Assembly: GCF_026229185.1 (NCBI RefSeq)
Contig: NZ_JAGGJA010000002.1
Coordinates: 186,001 to 250,000 of the forward strand
Length of the DNA: 64,000 nt
Source of the DNA: Fodinibius salsisoli
GTDB taxonomy: Bacteria > Bacteroidota > Rhodothermia > Balneolales > Balneolaceae
Direction: 5' to 3'
This document shows, in pieces, positions 28,147 through 36,658 of the stretch. Position numbers and translations under genes: made by a program. The notes beneath the pieces were generated by a model. That model searched no databases and had not been told where the DNA came from. It saw only the letters and a list, made by a program, of their open reading frames with translations. Positions within the stretch are counted from its first letter, which is position 1. Each line of letters starts with the position of its first letter.

Positions 28147-28743
28147 TTAATATAACTGTCCCAAAATAATCCGGGGATCAGGATAAATTCCCAGTGCTTG
28201 CTCGTGTCCTTCATCGGAGACCACGCCGGGCATATCCGCTTTACCGGGATCTTCAATCGATAACTGAAAATGCAGGTGCGGCACCCATCCTCCATTTACT
28301 TCTTCCGAACCAAGATCTGCAATATGCTGCCCTTTTTGTACCTGCTCACCTACCGAAACTTGCTGCAGAGAAGCACGGGTCAGATGACCGTACAAGGCAA
28401 ATACTTCGGTCGAATCTATCGTATATTTAATAACTATCGTTGGACCATAATCGCCCGGCTGATTATTGTCTTTCATGTATACTACTTTTCCATCGGCAAA
28501 TGAATACACCGAGGCGCCGGCTTCGGTCCAGATATCGATGCCCATATGGATATCCCGGCTGCTTTTGTAATGGGGGGCAACATACATCTCTTTGCGTTTC
28601 TCATTGTAGCGGCCAATGCCCCACTTTTTGCTGCGAATAAACTCCGGATTGTAGCCCTCTGTAAAATCGAACAGATACATTTCTTCGGGATCGTCCGGGT
28701 AGTCCATTACGTTGGCAAAGTCGATAGTAGACAGGGTCTTCAT
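28147..28743 (-). CDS. Leaderless M23 peptidase-like protein
   Basis: A 198-aa LytM/M23 domain with apparently intact zinc ligands: HMGIDIW (His and Asp) and HLHFQL (His-x-His), with LYGHL between. There is no signal peptide or membrane segment, so it should be cytoplasmic, which is odd for a peptidoglycan endopeptidase. The segments PGDYGPTIVI and NGGWVPHLHFQL match, as I recall, the M23 domain of large proteins that also carry an APH kinase and a class-III aminotransferase; here it stands alone close to two class-III aminotransferase genes. A TTG three codons upstream was rejected; ATG 28743 overlaps the stop of a short upstream frame (ATGA). Confidence 0.78.
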   Translation of the reverse strand: MKTLSTIDFANVMDYPDDPEEMYLFDFTEGYNPEFIRSKKWGIGRYNEKRKEMYVAPHYKSSRDIHMGIDIWTEAGASVYSFADGKVVYMKDNNQPGDYGPTIVIKYTIDSTEVFALYGHLTRASLQQVSVGEQVQKGQHIADLGSEEVNGGWVPHLHFQLSIEDPGKADMPGVVSDEGHEQALGIYPDPRIILGQLY

Positions 28744-29021
28744 AAATGGCAATGATTCAAAAAGTTAAGAGTCTGGCGCAAAGAATCGGGTGGTCCAATA
28801 TCCCAGTTATGGCTTTTAGTTTCCAGTAAAAGAAAATAAAGAATCTTATTCAGGGCTTCTTTCTTATCCATTAGCAATGGACTTAGTAGTCCACAGAGCC
28901 TGGAGTGGTAAGTCCAGTCGGTATGGGTAGTTATCCAGTCGCTGTGGCGGGACGAGTACGAGGCCTCATCGAGCGATTGCTTTTTCGTCTGATGAATGAA
29001 ATGAGCAACCTTCATTTTCAT
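28740..29021 (-). CDS. Possible small ORF, 93 aa, unrecognised
   Basis: This frame ends with a TGA that overlaps the M23 ATG (ATGA), the arrangement of translationally coupled genes. The protein (MKMKVAHFIHQTKKQ start) has no recognised domain, signal peptide or repeats, and its His/Ser/Leu-rich composition is not clearly protein-like. It fills most of the 359-base space upstream of the M23 gene. It may be real or a chance frame; the overlap is the only positive evidence. Confidence 0.25.
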   Translation of the reverse strand: MKMKVAHFIHQTKKQSLDEASYSSRHSDWITTHTDWTYHSRLCGLLSPLLMDKKEALNKILYFLLLETKSHNWDIGPPDSLRQTLNFLNHCHL

Positions 29022-29060
29022 TGGGAGAGCCTAATACATAATGGGATAAGACGGTAAAGA

Positions 29061-29088
29061 TAAAGCCCACCTTAGATCCGGTGAGCCT
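29061..29088 (-). terminator. Intrinsic terminator of the symporter-GNAT-racemase operon
   Basis: On the minus strand GCTCACC pairs with GGTGGGC (29080-29086 and 29065-29071, one wobble), followed by TTTATCTTT, about 17 bases after the racemase stop. It separates this operon from the M23/M20/racemase genes downstream. Confidence 0.7.
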
Positions 29089-29102
29089 CATCTACCTCAA
29101 CA

Positions 29103-30173
29103 TTATTCTACAATTTTATCAATATAATCGGAATTCATAATTCCAAGAGCTCCCATGTATTTCATGCGGAAGCGGATAAAATCTCCCACTTCATAACCGG
29201 CCGCATTGTCTCCCACATCCAGGATGAGCATATCAGAGCTGGCATCGGCGACTTTCACATTATCCTCCACATTAATCAGATGATCCGGATTGATATCCAG
29301 ATAGCCAATATCCAGGATAGCCCGGTAGGATGTTTCACCATAGTCATCTTTGTCAATATCCGCTACTTTGCCCTGTGGATTCTTACCTAAATCGCCACTG
29401 GGTACTTTGGGCTTTTCCGCAATTTCAATAACCTGGGTGTACAGCTCCAGCACATCATTATGCATGCCCTCGATGGTACCGTCAGCAAAGAGGTCTTTGC
29501 CAAAAAAGAGAGCTTCGCCCACCCGAAAGTGGTTAATGCCCTTAGGAAGCTGGTTGCGCAGCAACAATGGAATGGTCACGGTTGTTCCACCTGATACAAG
29601 TGGAATCGTTTTATCAAACTGCAGCTCGATAATCTGCTTGTAGAGCGAGAGCTGAATTAGCTTATCTTCATCCGGCATCACCCCGTGCATGCAGTTCAGG
29701 TTGGTGCCAATACCCAATACTTCTAAATTCTCAAGCTTAAAGACCTTTTCGTAGAAATCGATCAGGTTTTCACGGATGACCCCCTCGCGCAGGTCGCCCA
29801 TCTCAATCATAATGATCACCTTGTGCACCTTGCCCTGCTTTTGTGCCTCTTCGGAAAGGGCATGCAAGGTGGAAAGCTCCGTATTGAGACTGGCATCCGC
29901 ATACTTAACCACCGATTCGATAATATCCTTGGGGGGCGGCTTGATATAGGTGGTCATGGTATCCGGATCGATCTCCTTGATCTTACGCAGGTTGCTGATC
30001 CGCGAGTCGTGCATCTCCCCGATACCAAGGTCAGCTACTTCTTTTAGGTACTCTTCATGACCGCAAAGCAGCTTGGTTGTGATCCCCCACTTGATGTCGT
30101 TCTTCTTGAAGAGGTTATCGAGAAAATTATAATTATCGCGCAGTTTGTCTCGATATAATTTTAAATAGGCCAT
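29103..30173 (-). CDS. Alanine/ornithine racemase family PLP enzyme
   Basis: A 356-aa PLP barrel protein of the Orr/YhfX-like family. The presumed PLP lysine is Lys34 in GITTKLLCGH. IMIEMGDLREG, NLNCMHGVMPD and HFRVGEALFFG are conserved blocks of this family. Ornithine racemase (Orr) of clostridial ornithine fermentation belongs here; the exact substrate cannot be read from sequence. It starts 3 bases after the GNAT stop and ends at a terminator, as the last gene of a three-gene operon with the sodium symporter. Ornithine aminotransferase is divergently encoded next to the operon, supporting an ornithine or lysine substrate. Confidence 0.85.
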   Translation of the reverse strand: MAYLKLYRDKLRDNYNFLDNLFKKNDIKWGITTKLLCGHEEYLKEVADLGIGEMHDSRISNLRKIKEIDPDTMTTYIKPPPKDIIESVVKYADASLNTELSTLHALSEEAQKQGKVHKVIIMIEMGDLREGVIRENLIDFYEKVFKLENLEVLGIGTNLNCMHGVMPDEDKLIQLSLYKQIIELQFDKTIPLVSGGTTVTIPLLLRNQLPKGINHFRVGEALFFGKDLFADGTIEGMHNDVLELYTQVIEIAEKPKVPSGDLGKNPQGKVADIDKDDYGETSYRAILDIGYLDINPDHLINVEDNVKVADASSDMLILDVGDNAAGYEVGDFIRFRMKYMGALGIMNSDYIDKIVE

Positions 30174-30176
30174 ACC

Positions 30177-30617
30177 CTATTTCTTAAGTCGCATTTCTAA
30201 ATATTCATTAGTAAACCCGTACTTTTCATACAGATGTATAGCAGGGTTATCAGCCTCTACATGTAAGGCAATATCACCGTCTGTAGCATCAATGATCTTT
30301 TCCATAAGCTGCTTGCCCAGCCCCTGCCCTCGGGCCTCTGCATGAACAGCAATATACACCAAAATATGCTCAGGAATAAATCCACTCATGTTGGTATGAT
30401 TGATAATAACCGCTCCCATAATGGTTTCTTCCTCATGAGCGACCAAGATAAAACCATCCTGGCCAGGACCATCACCATAAGCATAGCTGATGCACTTTAA
30501 AATAAGCTTCTTTTTATCGCCATATTCATCCAGATGTTCGTGCAAAAAGCTGGCTATATCTTCCCTGCTAAATACGGTAGGGTTTTTCGTATCTGAATAT
30601 ATGATATCAAATTGCAT
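30177..30617 (-). CDS. GNAT family N-acetyltransferase
   Basis: A 146-aa acetyltransferase. The acetyl-CoA-binding loop is visible as EARGQGLGKQLM (the Q/R-x-x-G-x-G/A type), followed by ALHVEADNPAIHLYEKYGF, the typical motif-B end. Reading from an in-frame TTG at 30626 would add three residues; the ATG at 30617 is preferred. It is sandwiched between a sodium:solute symporter (10 bases upstream) and a racemase (3 bases downstream), so acetylation of the imported or racemised amino acid is possible. Confidence 0.82.
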   Translation of the reverse strand: MQFDIIYSDTKNPTVFSREDIASFLHEHLDEYGDKKKLILKCISYAYGDGPGQDGFILVAHEEETIMGAVIINHTNMSGFIPEHILVYIAVHAEARGQGLGKQLMEKIIDATDGDIALHVEADNPAIHLYEKYGFTNEYLEMRLKK

Positions 30618-30627
30618 ATTCGACAAA

Positions 30628-32115
30628 TTATACCTGTTTACTATACTGATATGTTGTATCTGAAGATTCTTCCATTTGTTCCTTTTGCCGGTCGGGAAAT
30701 AGCAACGACAAACTTACAAACGCAATAGCCGAAACGGTAATTCCAAACACATTAGCATCCAGCCCGGCCGGCAGCTGTTGCAAAAATACTTCCAGCGATA
30801 CGGTAGTTGCCCCGCCAAGAATCATGGCAGCCAAGGCACCTACACTGCTGCTTTTTTCCCAATAGAATGCTCCAATAATGGGTACAAATAATCCGGATAC
30901 CATAAATGCGTACGAGTAAAGCATTAAATCCAACACATTGGTCATCATGCTTGCGATTAAGATCGCTCCCATCCCAATAATAAAGGTGGTAACTTGTGAA
31001 AACCGCAAAAAGGTATCGCTTTCGTGATCTACATCCTTAAAATAACCAATTATATCGGAAACTACATTTCCGGATGCTGCCATCAGGCAGCTGTCGGCTG
31101 TAGAAAGAATAGCTGAAAAATAGGCGCTCATCATAATGCCCATTAGTCCCACGGGTAGCACGGTTCGCAGCAGCATGGGCAAGCCGGTCTCTGGATCGGT
31201 ATCAGCGATATTTTCAGCTCCCAGGTAGTCAAACATCCCCTGCGATGCGGCTACTTTGGCAAACAGTCCCAGGGCTACGCCCATGAAGGCCATAACAGGC
31301 CACTCGAAGACACCGGCCAGATACCATGCTCTTTTAGCCGTTTTTTCGTCATTACAGGCGTAAATTCGCTGGTAGAGCGTCATCCCCACAAACCATATCG
31401 GGATGATGGTGACGGCCCAGTATACTACCTTTTGCCAAGTCATATTGCTCATCGAGAGCAATGCAGGATCGACGGTCTGAGAAATGGCTTCCCATCCACC
31501 CACCGCCGTATATGAAATAGGAATACCAATAAAGACAAGACCGACCATCAGGATGGCCCATTGCACCGTATCCGTATAAATAACGGCTTTGAGTCCGCCC
31601 ATCACCGTGTAAATAACGGCAATAGATCCCATAATAATTAAAGCTGTTTGCAGATCGAGCTGGGCAAATGTTCCCTGAGCAAGCTTAGCGCCTGCTAAAA
31701 TCTGGGAACTGGTAAACCCGGCATATCCTACCGCCGAAATAATGCCGGCAATAAGAGCTACTTCGGGAGTAAAGTAATGTTTAAAAACCTCAGGAAAGGT
31801 ATAGGCTTTATCAAAAACAGGATTTCCCTTCACTTTGGGAATGAGGAACACGGCCGCCAGCCACGCGCCTAAAAGACCGGTAAAAAGCATCCAGGATCCG
31901 GAAATACCCATTACAAAGCCAAGACCGCCCAAACCGATGGAAAAGCCACCACCAACGTCGGTAGCAACAACGGAGAGCCCGATATGGAGGCTACTCATAT
32001 TGCGGCCTCCCACATAATAGTCTTCAGCACCCTCATTTCTGTTCAAAAAGAAGAGCCCAAAGCCCAACATTGCCAGCATGTAGCAGGCAAAGATCGTTAG
32101 GTCAATCCAGTGCAT
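30628..32115 (-). CDS. Sodium:solute symporter (SSS family)
   Basis: A 495-aa membrane protein with about 13 hydrophobic helices. It has the SSS features YYVGGRNMSSL after helix 1, the GGGFSIGLGGLGF segment of helix 2, and a Ser-rich helix-8-type segment (SAYFSAILSTADSCLMAASG) where the second sodium ion binds in LeuT-fold symporters. Family substrates include proline, pantothenate, sugars and urea. The racemase and GNAT in the same operon suggest an amino acid or derivative. The leader carries an intrinsic terminator about 50 bases before the start. Confidence 0.9.
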   Translation of the reverse strand: MHWIDLTIFACYMLAMLGFGLFFLNRNEGAEDYYVGGRNMSSLHIGLSVVATDVGGGFSIGLGGLGFVMGISGSWMLFTGLLGAWLAAVFLIPKVKGNPVFDKAYTFPEVFKHYFTPEVALIAGIISAVGYAGFTSSQILAGAKLAQGTFAQLDLQTALIIMGSIAVIYTVMGGLKAVIYTDTVQWAILMVGLVFIGIPISYTAVGGWEAISQTVDPALLSMSNMTWQKVVYWAVTIIPIWFVGMTLYQRIYACNDEKTAKRAWYLAGVFEWPVMAFMGVALGLFAKVAASQGMFDYLGAENIADTDPETGLPMLLRTVLPVGLMGIMMSAYFSAILSTADSCLMAASGNVVSDIIGYFKDVDHESDTFLRFSQVTTFIIGMGAILIASMMTNVLDLMLYSYAFMVSGLFVPIIGAFYWEKSSSVGALAAMILGGATTVSLEVFLQQLPAGLDANVFGITVSAIAFVSLSLLFPDRQKEQMEESSDTTYQYSKQV

Positions 32116-32153
32116 ATATGTAGTTGTAATCCATCAAATTGGATTTCTATCTA

Positions 32154-32188
32154 ATAAAAAAACCCTTGAGCAATTAGGCTCAAGGGTT
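32154..32188 (-). terminator. Intrinsic terminator in the leader of the symporter operon
   Basis: AACCCTTGAGC (32161-32171), loop AATTAG, GCTCAAGGGTT (32178-32188): a perfect 11-bp stem. On the minus strand it is followed directly by seven T. It lies 46 bases upstream of the symporter ATG on the same strand, and no gene ends upstream of it on that strand. So it is either an attenuator in the leader or the end of a short RNA started in 32189-32368. Confidence 0.7.
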
Positions 32189-32368
32189 AAAATTTATTGT
32201 GCATAAATATATCCTACTTTAGGCGGAATTTCCAACTTTGCCAATATTTCCAAGCATGCAATGTCTTGTTGGTCTTTGATAAAACTATTTTTCCCTGAAA
32301 AAGATATTTGCCTTCTCTTTTTAAGATCCTATTTTCTAAGCTCATTTACATTTTTAAACAATTATTCT

Positions 32369-33604
32369 ATGACTACCACCGAACAAGCCATTTCTTTGGA
32401 AGATCAATATGGAGCTCACAACTATCATCCTTTACCTGTTGTTGTCGCCCAGGCCGACGGCGTACATGTCTGGGATCCGGAGGGGAATCGGTATTATGAT
32501 TTTCTATCGGCCTATTCGGCGGTCAATCAAGGACACTGCCATCCACGAATTGTTAAAGCCCTTAAAGCACAGGCAGAAAAACTGACCCTTGTTTCCCGTG
32601 CCTTTTACAGTGATCAGCTGGGAGCATATGAGAAGTTTATGCACGATCTTTTTGGGTATGACAAACTTTTGCCTATGAATACCGGGGCCGAAGGAGTTGA
32701 GACGGCCATTAAATTGTGCCGTAAATGGTCGTATGAGAAGAAGAACCTTACTCCCGAAAAGGCTACCATCGTAGTGGCTAAAGGGAACTTCCACGGCCGA
32801 ACAACCAGCATTATCTCCTTTTCCAATGATCCTGTAGCCCGGAAAAATTTTGGTCCCTACACCCCTGGCTTCTCCTCCATTCCTTATAACGATCTGGATG
32901 CTTTGGAAGCCGCACTACAAGAAAAGGATGTTGCTGGATTTTTAGTTGAGCCCATCCAGGGTGAAGCCGGCGTGATTGTACCCGATGAAGGATATCTGAA
33001 AAAGGCATCCGAACTTTGCCAAAAGTATGACGTTCTTTTTATCGCTGATGAAATTCAAACAGGCATTGCCCGAACGGGGGAAATGCTGTGTGTGGATCAT
33101 GAAAATGTGCGTCCTGATATCGTTATTCTGGGCAAAGCCCTTTCTGGGGGTGCCTACCCTGTCTCGGCGGTGTTAGCAGATGATAATATTATGGAGTGTC
33201 TGCGTCCCGGAGAACATGGTTCTACCTACGGTGGGAACCCGCTGGCTTGTGCCGTGGCGATGGAGGCACTAAAAGTGATTCAGGACGAAGAGCTTGCTGA
33301 AAATGCGGAACAACTTGGCGAATTTTTCCGCGATGAAATGAAAAAACTTATTGATGAGACAGACCTGGTAAATCTTGTTCGTGGCAAAGGACTACTCAAT
33401 GCCATTGTTATTAATGATACTGAGGACAGCGATACGGCGTGGAACATCTGCCTAAAACTTAAGGCAAATGGCTTGCTGGCCAAGCCAACTCACGGTAACA
33501 TCATCCGTTTTGCTCCTCCTCTGGTTATGACCAAAGAGCAGCTTGCAGACTGTGTGTCTATAATTGGTGAAACCATCAAAGAATACGAAGAGGTAGAGGC
33601 GTAA
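32369..33604 (+). CDS. rocD: Ornithine aminotransferase (ornithine--oxo-acid transaminase)
   Basis: A 411-aa class-III PLP aminotransferase. It transfers the delta-amino group of ornithine to 2-oxoglutarate, giving glutamate semialdehyde/pyrroline-5-carboxylate. The N-terminus ([13 protein letters not shown]) is the OAT hallmark including the substrate tyrosine. Other features are [28 protein letters not shown] (Asp227) and the PLP lysine Lys256 in LGKALSGG. A longer frame from 32261 was rejected because homology starts at ATG 32369. A clear terminator follows. It is divergent from the symporter-racemase operon. Confidence 0.93.
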   Translation: MTTTEQAISLEDQYGAHNYHPLPVVVAQADGVHVWDPEGNRYYDFLSAYSAVNQGHCHPRIVKALKAQAEKLTLVSRAFYSDQLGAYEKFMHDLFGYDKLLPMNTGAEGVETAIKLCRKWSYEKKNLTPEKATIVVAKGNFHGRTTSIISFSNDPVARKNFGPYTPGFSSIPYNDLDALEAALQEKDVAGFLVEPIQGEAGVIVPDEGYLKKASELCQKYDVLFIADEIQTGIARTGEMLCVDHENVRPDIVILGKALSGGAYPVSAVLADDNIMECLRPGEHGSTYGGNPLACAVAMEALKVIQDEELAENAEQLGEFFRDEMKKLIDETDLVNLVRGKGLLNAIVINDTEDSDTAWNICLKLKANGLLAKPTHGNIIRFAPPLVMTKEQLADCVSIIGETIKEYEEVEA

Positions 33605-33637
33605 CTCGCACTTTATTTGTAGAAAACAGAGCAGCTC

Positions 33638-33675
33638 AAAGCCCTCAGTTTGTAAAATCTCTGAGGGCTTTTCTA
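33638..33675 (+). terminator. Intrinsic terminator of rocD
   Basis: AAAGCCCTCAG (33638-33648) and CTGAGGGCTTT (33661-33671) form a perfect 11-bp stem ending in TTTTCT, 33 bases after the rocD stop. Confidence 0.85.
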
Positions 33676-33858
33676 TTGCCAAACAGTAAGTATGCTACAG
33701 ATGCATGTTTTACTGCTGGCCGATATTTTATAACTCTTTATCAAGTACTTAGATCTGAAACCCATCCAAAAACAACTGAATATTATTTTAATTACTTGCT
33801 TTATATGCTAATATCCATACAGTAAATTACTATTTACTATAAACTAAAAAGATAAAAA

Positions 33859-34095
33859 ATGAAATCAGGTTATAGATCAGCTGGATTATTAATCTTTGGA
33901 ATAGTATTTCTATTATCTATCAAGAGTTGTTCATCTTTCATGCAGTCTGCTCGAAAATTTGGCGGAAATAATCACGGTGCCTGTGCTAAGCATAATGGCG
34001 TCAACTGCAAGGCTGGAGCAGATACCGATGGCTCGGTAATCTGTTATGATGGGTACCGGGATTCTGGATACAGCTATTCAAGTGTCTGTAATTAG
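33859..34095 (+). CDS. Small Cys-rich lipoprotein, function unknown
   Basis: A 78-aa product with a hydrophobic leader and lipobox-like SIKSC (acyl Cys about residue 23). It is followed by a short domain with four cysteines in the pattern ACAKHNGVNCKAG, then DGSVICYDGYRDS and a terminal SSVCN. This C-x-x-H-x-GV-x-C, then DGSVIC-x-DG motif looks familiar from small secreted bacterial proteins, but I cannot name the family. The 183 bases upstream, after the rocD terminator, are AT-rich and likely hold its own promoter. The codon content and leader make it a real gene. Confidence 0.65.
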   Translation: MKSGYRSAGLLIFGIVFLLSIKSCSSFMQSARKFGGNNHGACAKHNGVNCKAGADTDGSVICYDGYRDSGYSYSSVCN

Positions 34096-34103
34096 CTATA
34101 TGG

Positions 34104-34367
34104 TCAAAGGATGAGTTTAATGCTTGAAACCAGAATAGTAAGTCCACTGTACCGGATTACTAACTCAACTATGCACTTTTGAGTTGCTTCTCCCGACTCA
34201 GTCTCAAATTCTTCGGTATACGCTATTTTCTGTGGGTGATATTTTATAGTCCATCCTTTTCTGCCTAATTTGTTATTTGAGAGTATCCACCGTTTGAGGT
34301 TCGAAGTAGACCTTATATAAATTATGTCGTCTTTATGAGAATGAAGTGTGTAGATAGTAAACTTCTT
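34104..34367 (-). pseudogene. Decayed GIY-YIG nuclease (UPF0213/YhbQ-like)
   Basis: An 88-codon open frame without ATG. It reads KKFTIYTLHS, then IIYIRSTSNLKRW, then GRKGWTIKYHP and IAYTEEFETESGEATQK. This follows the layout of small GIY-YIG proteins (a Y-x-Y/YIG pair, N-L-x-R-R, a GWT block, VYTEEF, S-EA-x-x-RE), but the YIG glycine is Arg, the Arg-Arg is Arg-Trp, and the RE-K helix at the end is scrambled. The start region runs into the tRNA terminator. It is a remnant rather than a working gene. Such genes are often found beside tRNA genes in Bacteroidota. Confidence 0.6.
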
Positions 34368-34382
34368 TCCCTCTCTTGTAAT

Positions 34383-34420
34383 AAAAAAGGCGACTCTCTG
34401 GTTACAGAAAGTCGCCTTTT
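34383..34420 (-). terminator. Terminator of the tRNA gene
   Basis: AAAAGGCGACT (34385-34395) and AGTCGCCTTTT (34410-34420) form a perfect 11-bp stem; on the minus strand it is followed by TTTAT and lies 6 bases after the tRNA 3' end. Confidence 0.85.
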
Positions 34421-34426
34421 ACTTAG

Positions 34427-34499
<73 letters not shown>

Positions 34500-34613
34500 A
34501 TGTGAATGCCTATAATAAGGCTTGACATGGGTACTTGTCAATAGTAAATTCAAATTTATTTCCTTTCCCTATTTAGAGCTAAAAATGAATGTCTAAAGCT
34601 AAAAAAGAGGCTT

Positions 34614-35939
34614 ATGTCCATCACAGAAGAAGTTTCAGCAACGCAAGTGCACAATGTACTCTCCAAACACCTCCTCACTGACGGTTATGATTTTGTCTTA
34701 GATCTGGAAAACAGTGCGGAAGCGTATCTTTATGATGCCAGAACCGGAGATCGATACCTCGATTTCTTCACCTTTTTTGCCTCGAATCCTTTGGGAATGA
34801 ACCATCCCAAAATTGCCAATGACGCCTTTCGTCAAAAAATTGGCCAGGTTGCCCTTAATAAACCTTCTAACTCTGATATTTATACCGAAGAACTGGCTGA
34901 ATTTGTCGATACCTTCGACCGAGTGGGCATTCCGGATTATCTACCTCATTCCTTTTTTATTTCAGGTGGGGCGCTGGCGGTAGAAAATGCCCTTAAAGTG
35001 GCTTTTGATTGGAAAGTGCAGAAAAATTTTGAGAAAGGATATCGCCAGGAAAAAGGCCATAAAGTACTACACTTCGAGAAGGCATTCCATGGCCGCAGTG
35101 GGTACACCATGTCATTAACGAATACCGATCCAAAGAAAGTTAGATATTTTCCAAAATTTGACTGGCCCAGGATTATTGCTCCCGCGATGACTTATCCTGC
35201 TACAGCTGAGCATATTAAACAGACCGCCGCACAAGAAGAACGAGCCATTGCCCAAGCCGAGCGTTATTTTGAGATTCACAAAGACGATATCGCTTGTATC
35301 ATTATCGAGCCCATCCAGGGTGAAGGCGGCGACAACCATTTCCGGAAAGAGTTCCACCAGGCTCTCCGTGATTTGGCCGACAGACATGAAGCCCTGTTGA
35401 TCTACGACGAAGTGCAAACCGGTGTGGGACTGACCGGAAAATTTTGGGCTCACGAACATTATGTTAAACCCGATATTCTGGCCTTCGGAAAAAAAGCCCA
35501 GGTTTGTGGTATTTTAGCCGGTAACCGGATTGATGAAGTTAAAGATAACTGCTTCAACGTATCCTCACGGATCAACTCTACCTGGGGTGGTAACCTTGTG
35601 GATATGGTTCGTTTCCAACGCATCCTTGAAGTTATTGAAGAAGACGATCTGGTTGAAAACGCCGCTCAAACAGGCGATTATCTGCTCCAGAACATTCAGG
35701 GCTTAGCCGACCAGTTTGAAGCTGTTACTAATGCCCGTGGTAAAGGACTCTTCTGCGCTATTGACCTTCCTAACAGTCACATTCGAGATAAAGTAGTAAA
35801 AGAGTGCTTTAAAAATAAGCTGATGATTCTTGCTTGTGGTACCCATACCATCCGCTTCCGTCCACCACTGACGGTTGAGAAGCATCATATTGATGAAGGG
35901 ATGAATATCATTGAGGAATCCCTGAAATCGGTTATTTAA
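34614..35939 (+). CDS. lat: L-lysine 6-transaminase
   Basis: A 441-aa class-III aminotransferase of the lysine epsilon-aminotransferase (LAT) family. It takes the epsilon-amino group of lysine to 2-oxoglutarate, giving aminoadipate semialdehyde, which cyclises to piperideine-6-carboxylate. Family blocks are FFTFFASNPLGMNHP, SGGALAVENALK, FHGRSGYTMSLTNTDP, IEPIQGEGGDNHFR, YDEVQTG and FGKKAQVCG (PLP lysine 293 or 294, the equivalent of Lys300 of the mycobacterial enzyme). No aldehyde dehydrogenase follows, so the next step must be encoded elsewhere. It starts 114 bases after the tRNA on the opposite strand. Confidence 0.92.
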   Translation: MSITEEVSATQVHNVLSKHLLTDGYDFVLDLENSAEAYLYDARTGDRYLDFFTFFASNPLGMNHPKIANDAFRQKIGQVALNKPSNSDIYTEELAEFVDTFDRVGIPDYLPHSFFISGGALAVENALKVAFDWKVQKNFEKGYRQEKGHKVLHFEKAFHGRSGYTMSLTNTDPKKVRYFPKFDWPRIIAPAMTYPATAEHIKQTAAQEERAIAQAERYFEIHKDDIACIIIEPIQGEGGDNHFRKEFHQALRDLADRHEALLIYDEVQTGVGLTGKFWAHEHYVKPDILAFGKKAQVCGILAGNRIDEVKDNCFNVSSRINSTWGGNLVDMVRFQRILEVIEEDDLVENAAQTGDYLLQNIQGLADQFEAVTNARGKGLFCAIDLPNSHIRDKVVKECFKNKLMILACGTHTIRFRPPLTVEKHHIDEGMNIIEESLKSVI

Positions 35940-36028
35940 AGTGTTATTTGCCAAAAGATGCTGCCCATAACTTTTCAATCATCACAGGTTGCATCTTTTT
36001 GTTGTAAAGAGTAAATAACTTAATAGAG

Positions 36029-36076
36029 TTTGTAAAACTTGACTTGTCAAATGACAAGATAGAGTAGTTTTACAAA
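36029..36076 (+). promoter_or_regulatory. Compound palindrome, candidate operator of the AhpD-like gene
   Basis: Inner dyad CTTGTCA-AA-TGACAAG (36043-36058) sits inside outer perfect 11-bp arms TTTGTAAAACT (36029-36039) and AGTTTTACAAA (36066-36076). It ends 30 bases before the gene's ATG. The TTGACT within it could serve as a promoter element. It resembles the operator of a dimeric repressor such as MarR/HxlR or a redox sensor; the factor is unknown. Confidence 0.5.
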
Positions 36077-36106
36077 TACCTTCTTTAAAAATTAAATAAA
36101 TGCTTT

Positions 36107-36658
36107 ATGGCTCATATTGACCTCAATAATGACAATCCTGGAATTGTGGGACTCTTTCACTTCCGTCCTGATACAGCCAACCCGCTGTGTCAACTGGCGG
36201 AAACATTATTGCGTGGCCCCTCGCCTCTATCAAGTGCCGAGCGAGAAATGATCGCTTCCTATGTTTCCTATCAGAATAACTGCCACTTTTGTCATACTTC
36301 TCACGGAGCTTCGGCAGCCCATCATGTAGATGGGGATCTTTCCCTCATTGATGATATTAAGAACGACTTTGAAGAGACCGAAGTAACGCCAAAGTTTCGG
36401 GCTCTGCTGGATATCGCCAGGAAGGTGCAGCAAAGTGGCCGTGAGGTTGCAGACGAGCATATCCAGAAAGCCAAAGCGGAAGGAGCTACGGATCGTGAAA
36501 TCCATGATACGGTGCTCATAGCAGCAGCTTTTTGCATGTATAATCGCTATGTGGACGGACTGGGAACCTGGGCTCCCAAAGAAAACGAAGCCTATAATGA
36601 GATGGGCAAAATGATGGCCCACGAAGGATATATGCGAGATCGTCCCGAGCTGGATTAA
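36107..36658 (+). CDS. AhpD-like carboxymuconolactone decarboxylase family protein
   Basis: A 183-aa helical protein of the AhpD/CMD family. The redox motif is C-x-x-C-x-x-x-H in NCHFCHTSH (Cys59, Cys62, His66), preceded by the Glu of SSAEREM (residue 45 or so) as in AhpD peroxidase-type enzymes. It probably acts in peroxide or thiol redox defence; a decarboxylase role is not supported. A compound palindrome lies just upstream. Its stop overlaps the stop of the convergent SDR gene by three bases. Confidence 0.83.
   Translation: MAHIDLNNDNPGIVGLFHFRPDTANPLCQLAETLLRGPSPLSSAEREMIASYVSYQNNCHFCHTSHGASAAHHVDGDLSLIDDIKNDFEETEVTPKFRALLDIARKVQQSGREVADEHIQKAKAEGATDREIHDTVLIAAAFCMYNRYVDGLGTWAPKENEAYNEMGKMMAHEGYMRDRPELD

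Noticed and set aside
36060-36080. CRISPR-like or mobile-element end at the AhpD palindrome
   Set aside because: It is a single compound palindrome without repeats or target duplication; regulatory use is more likely.
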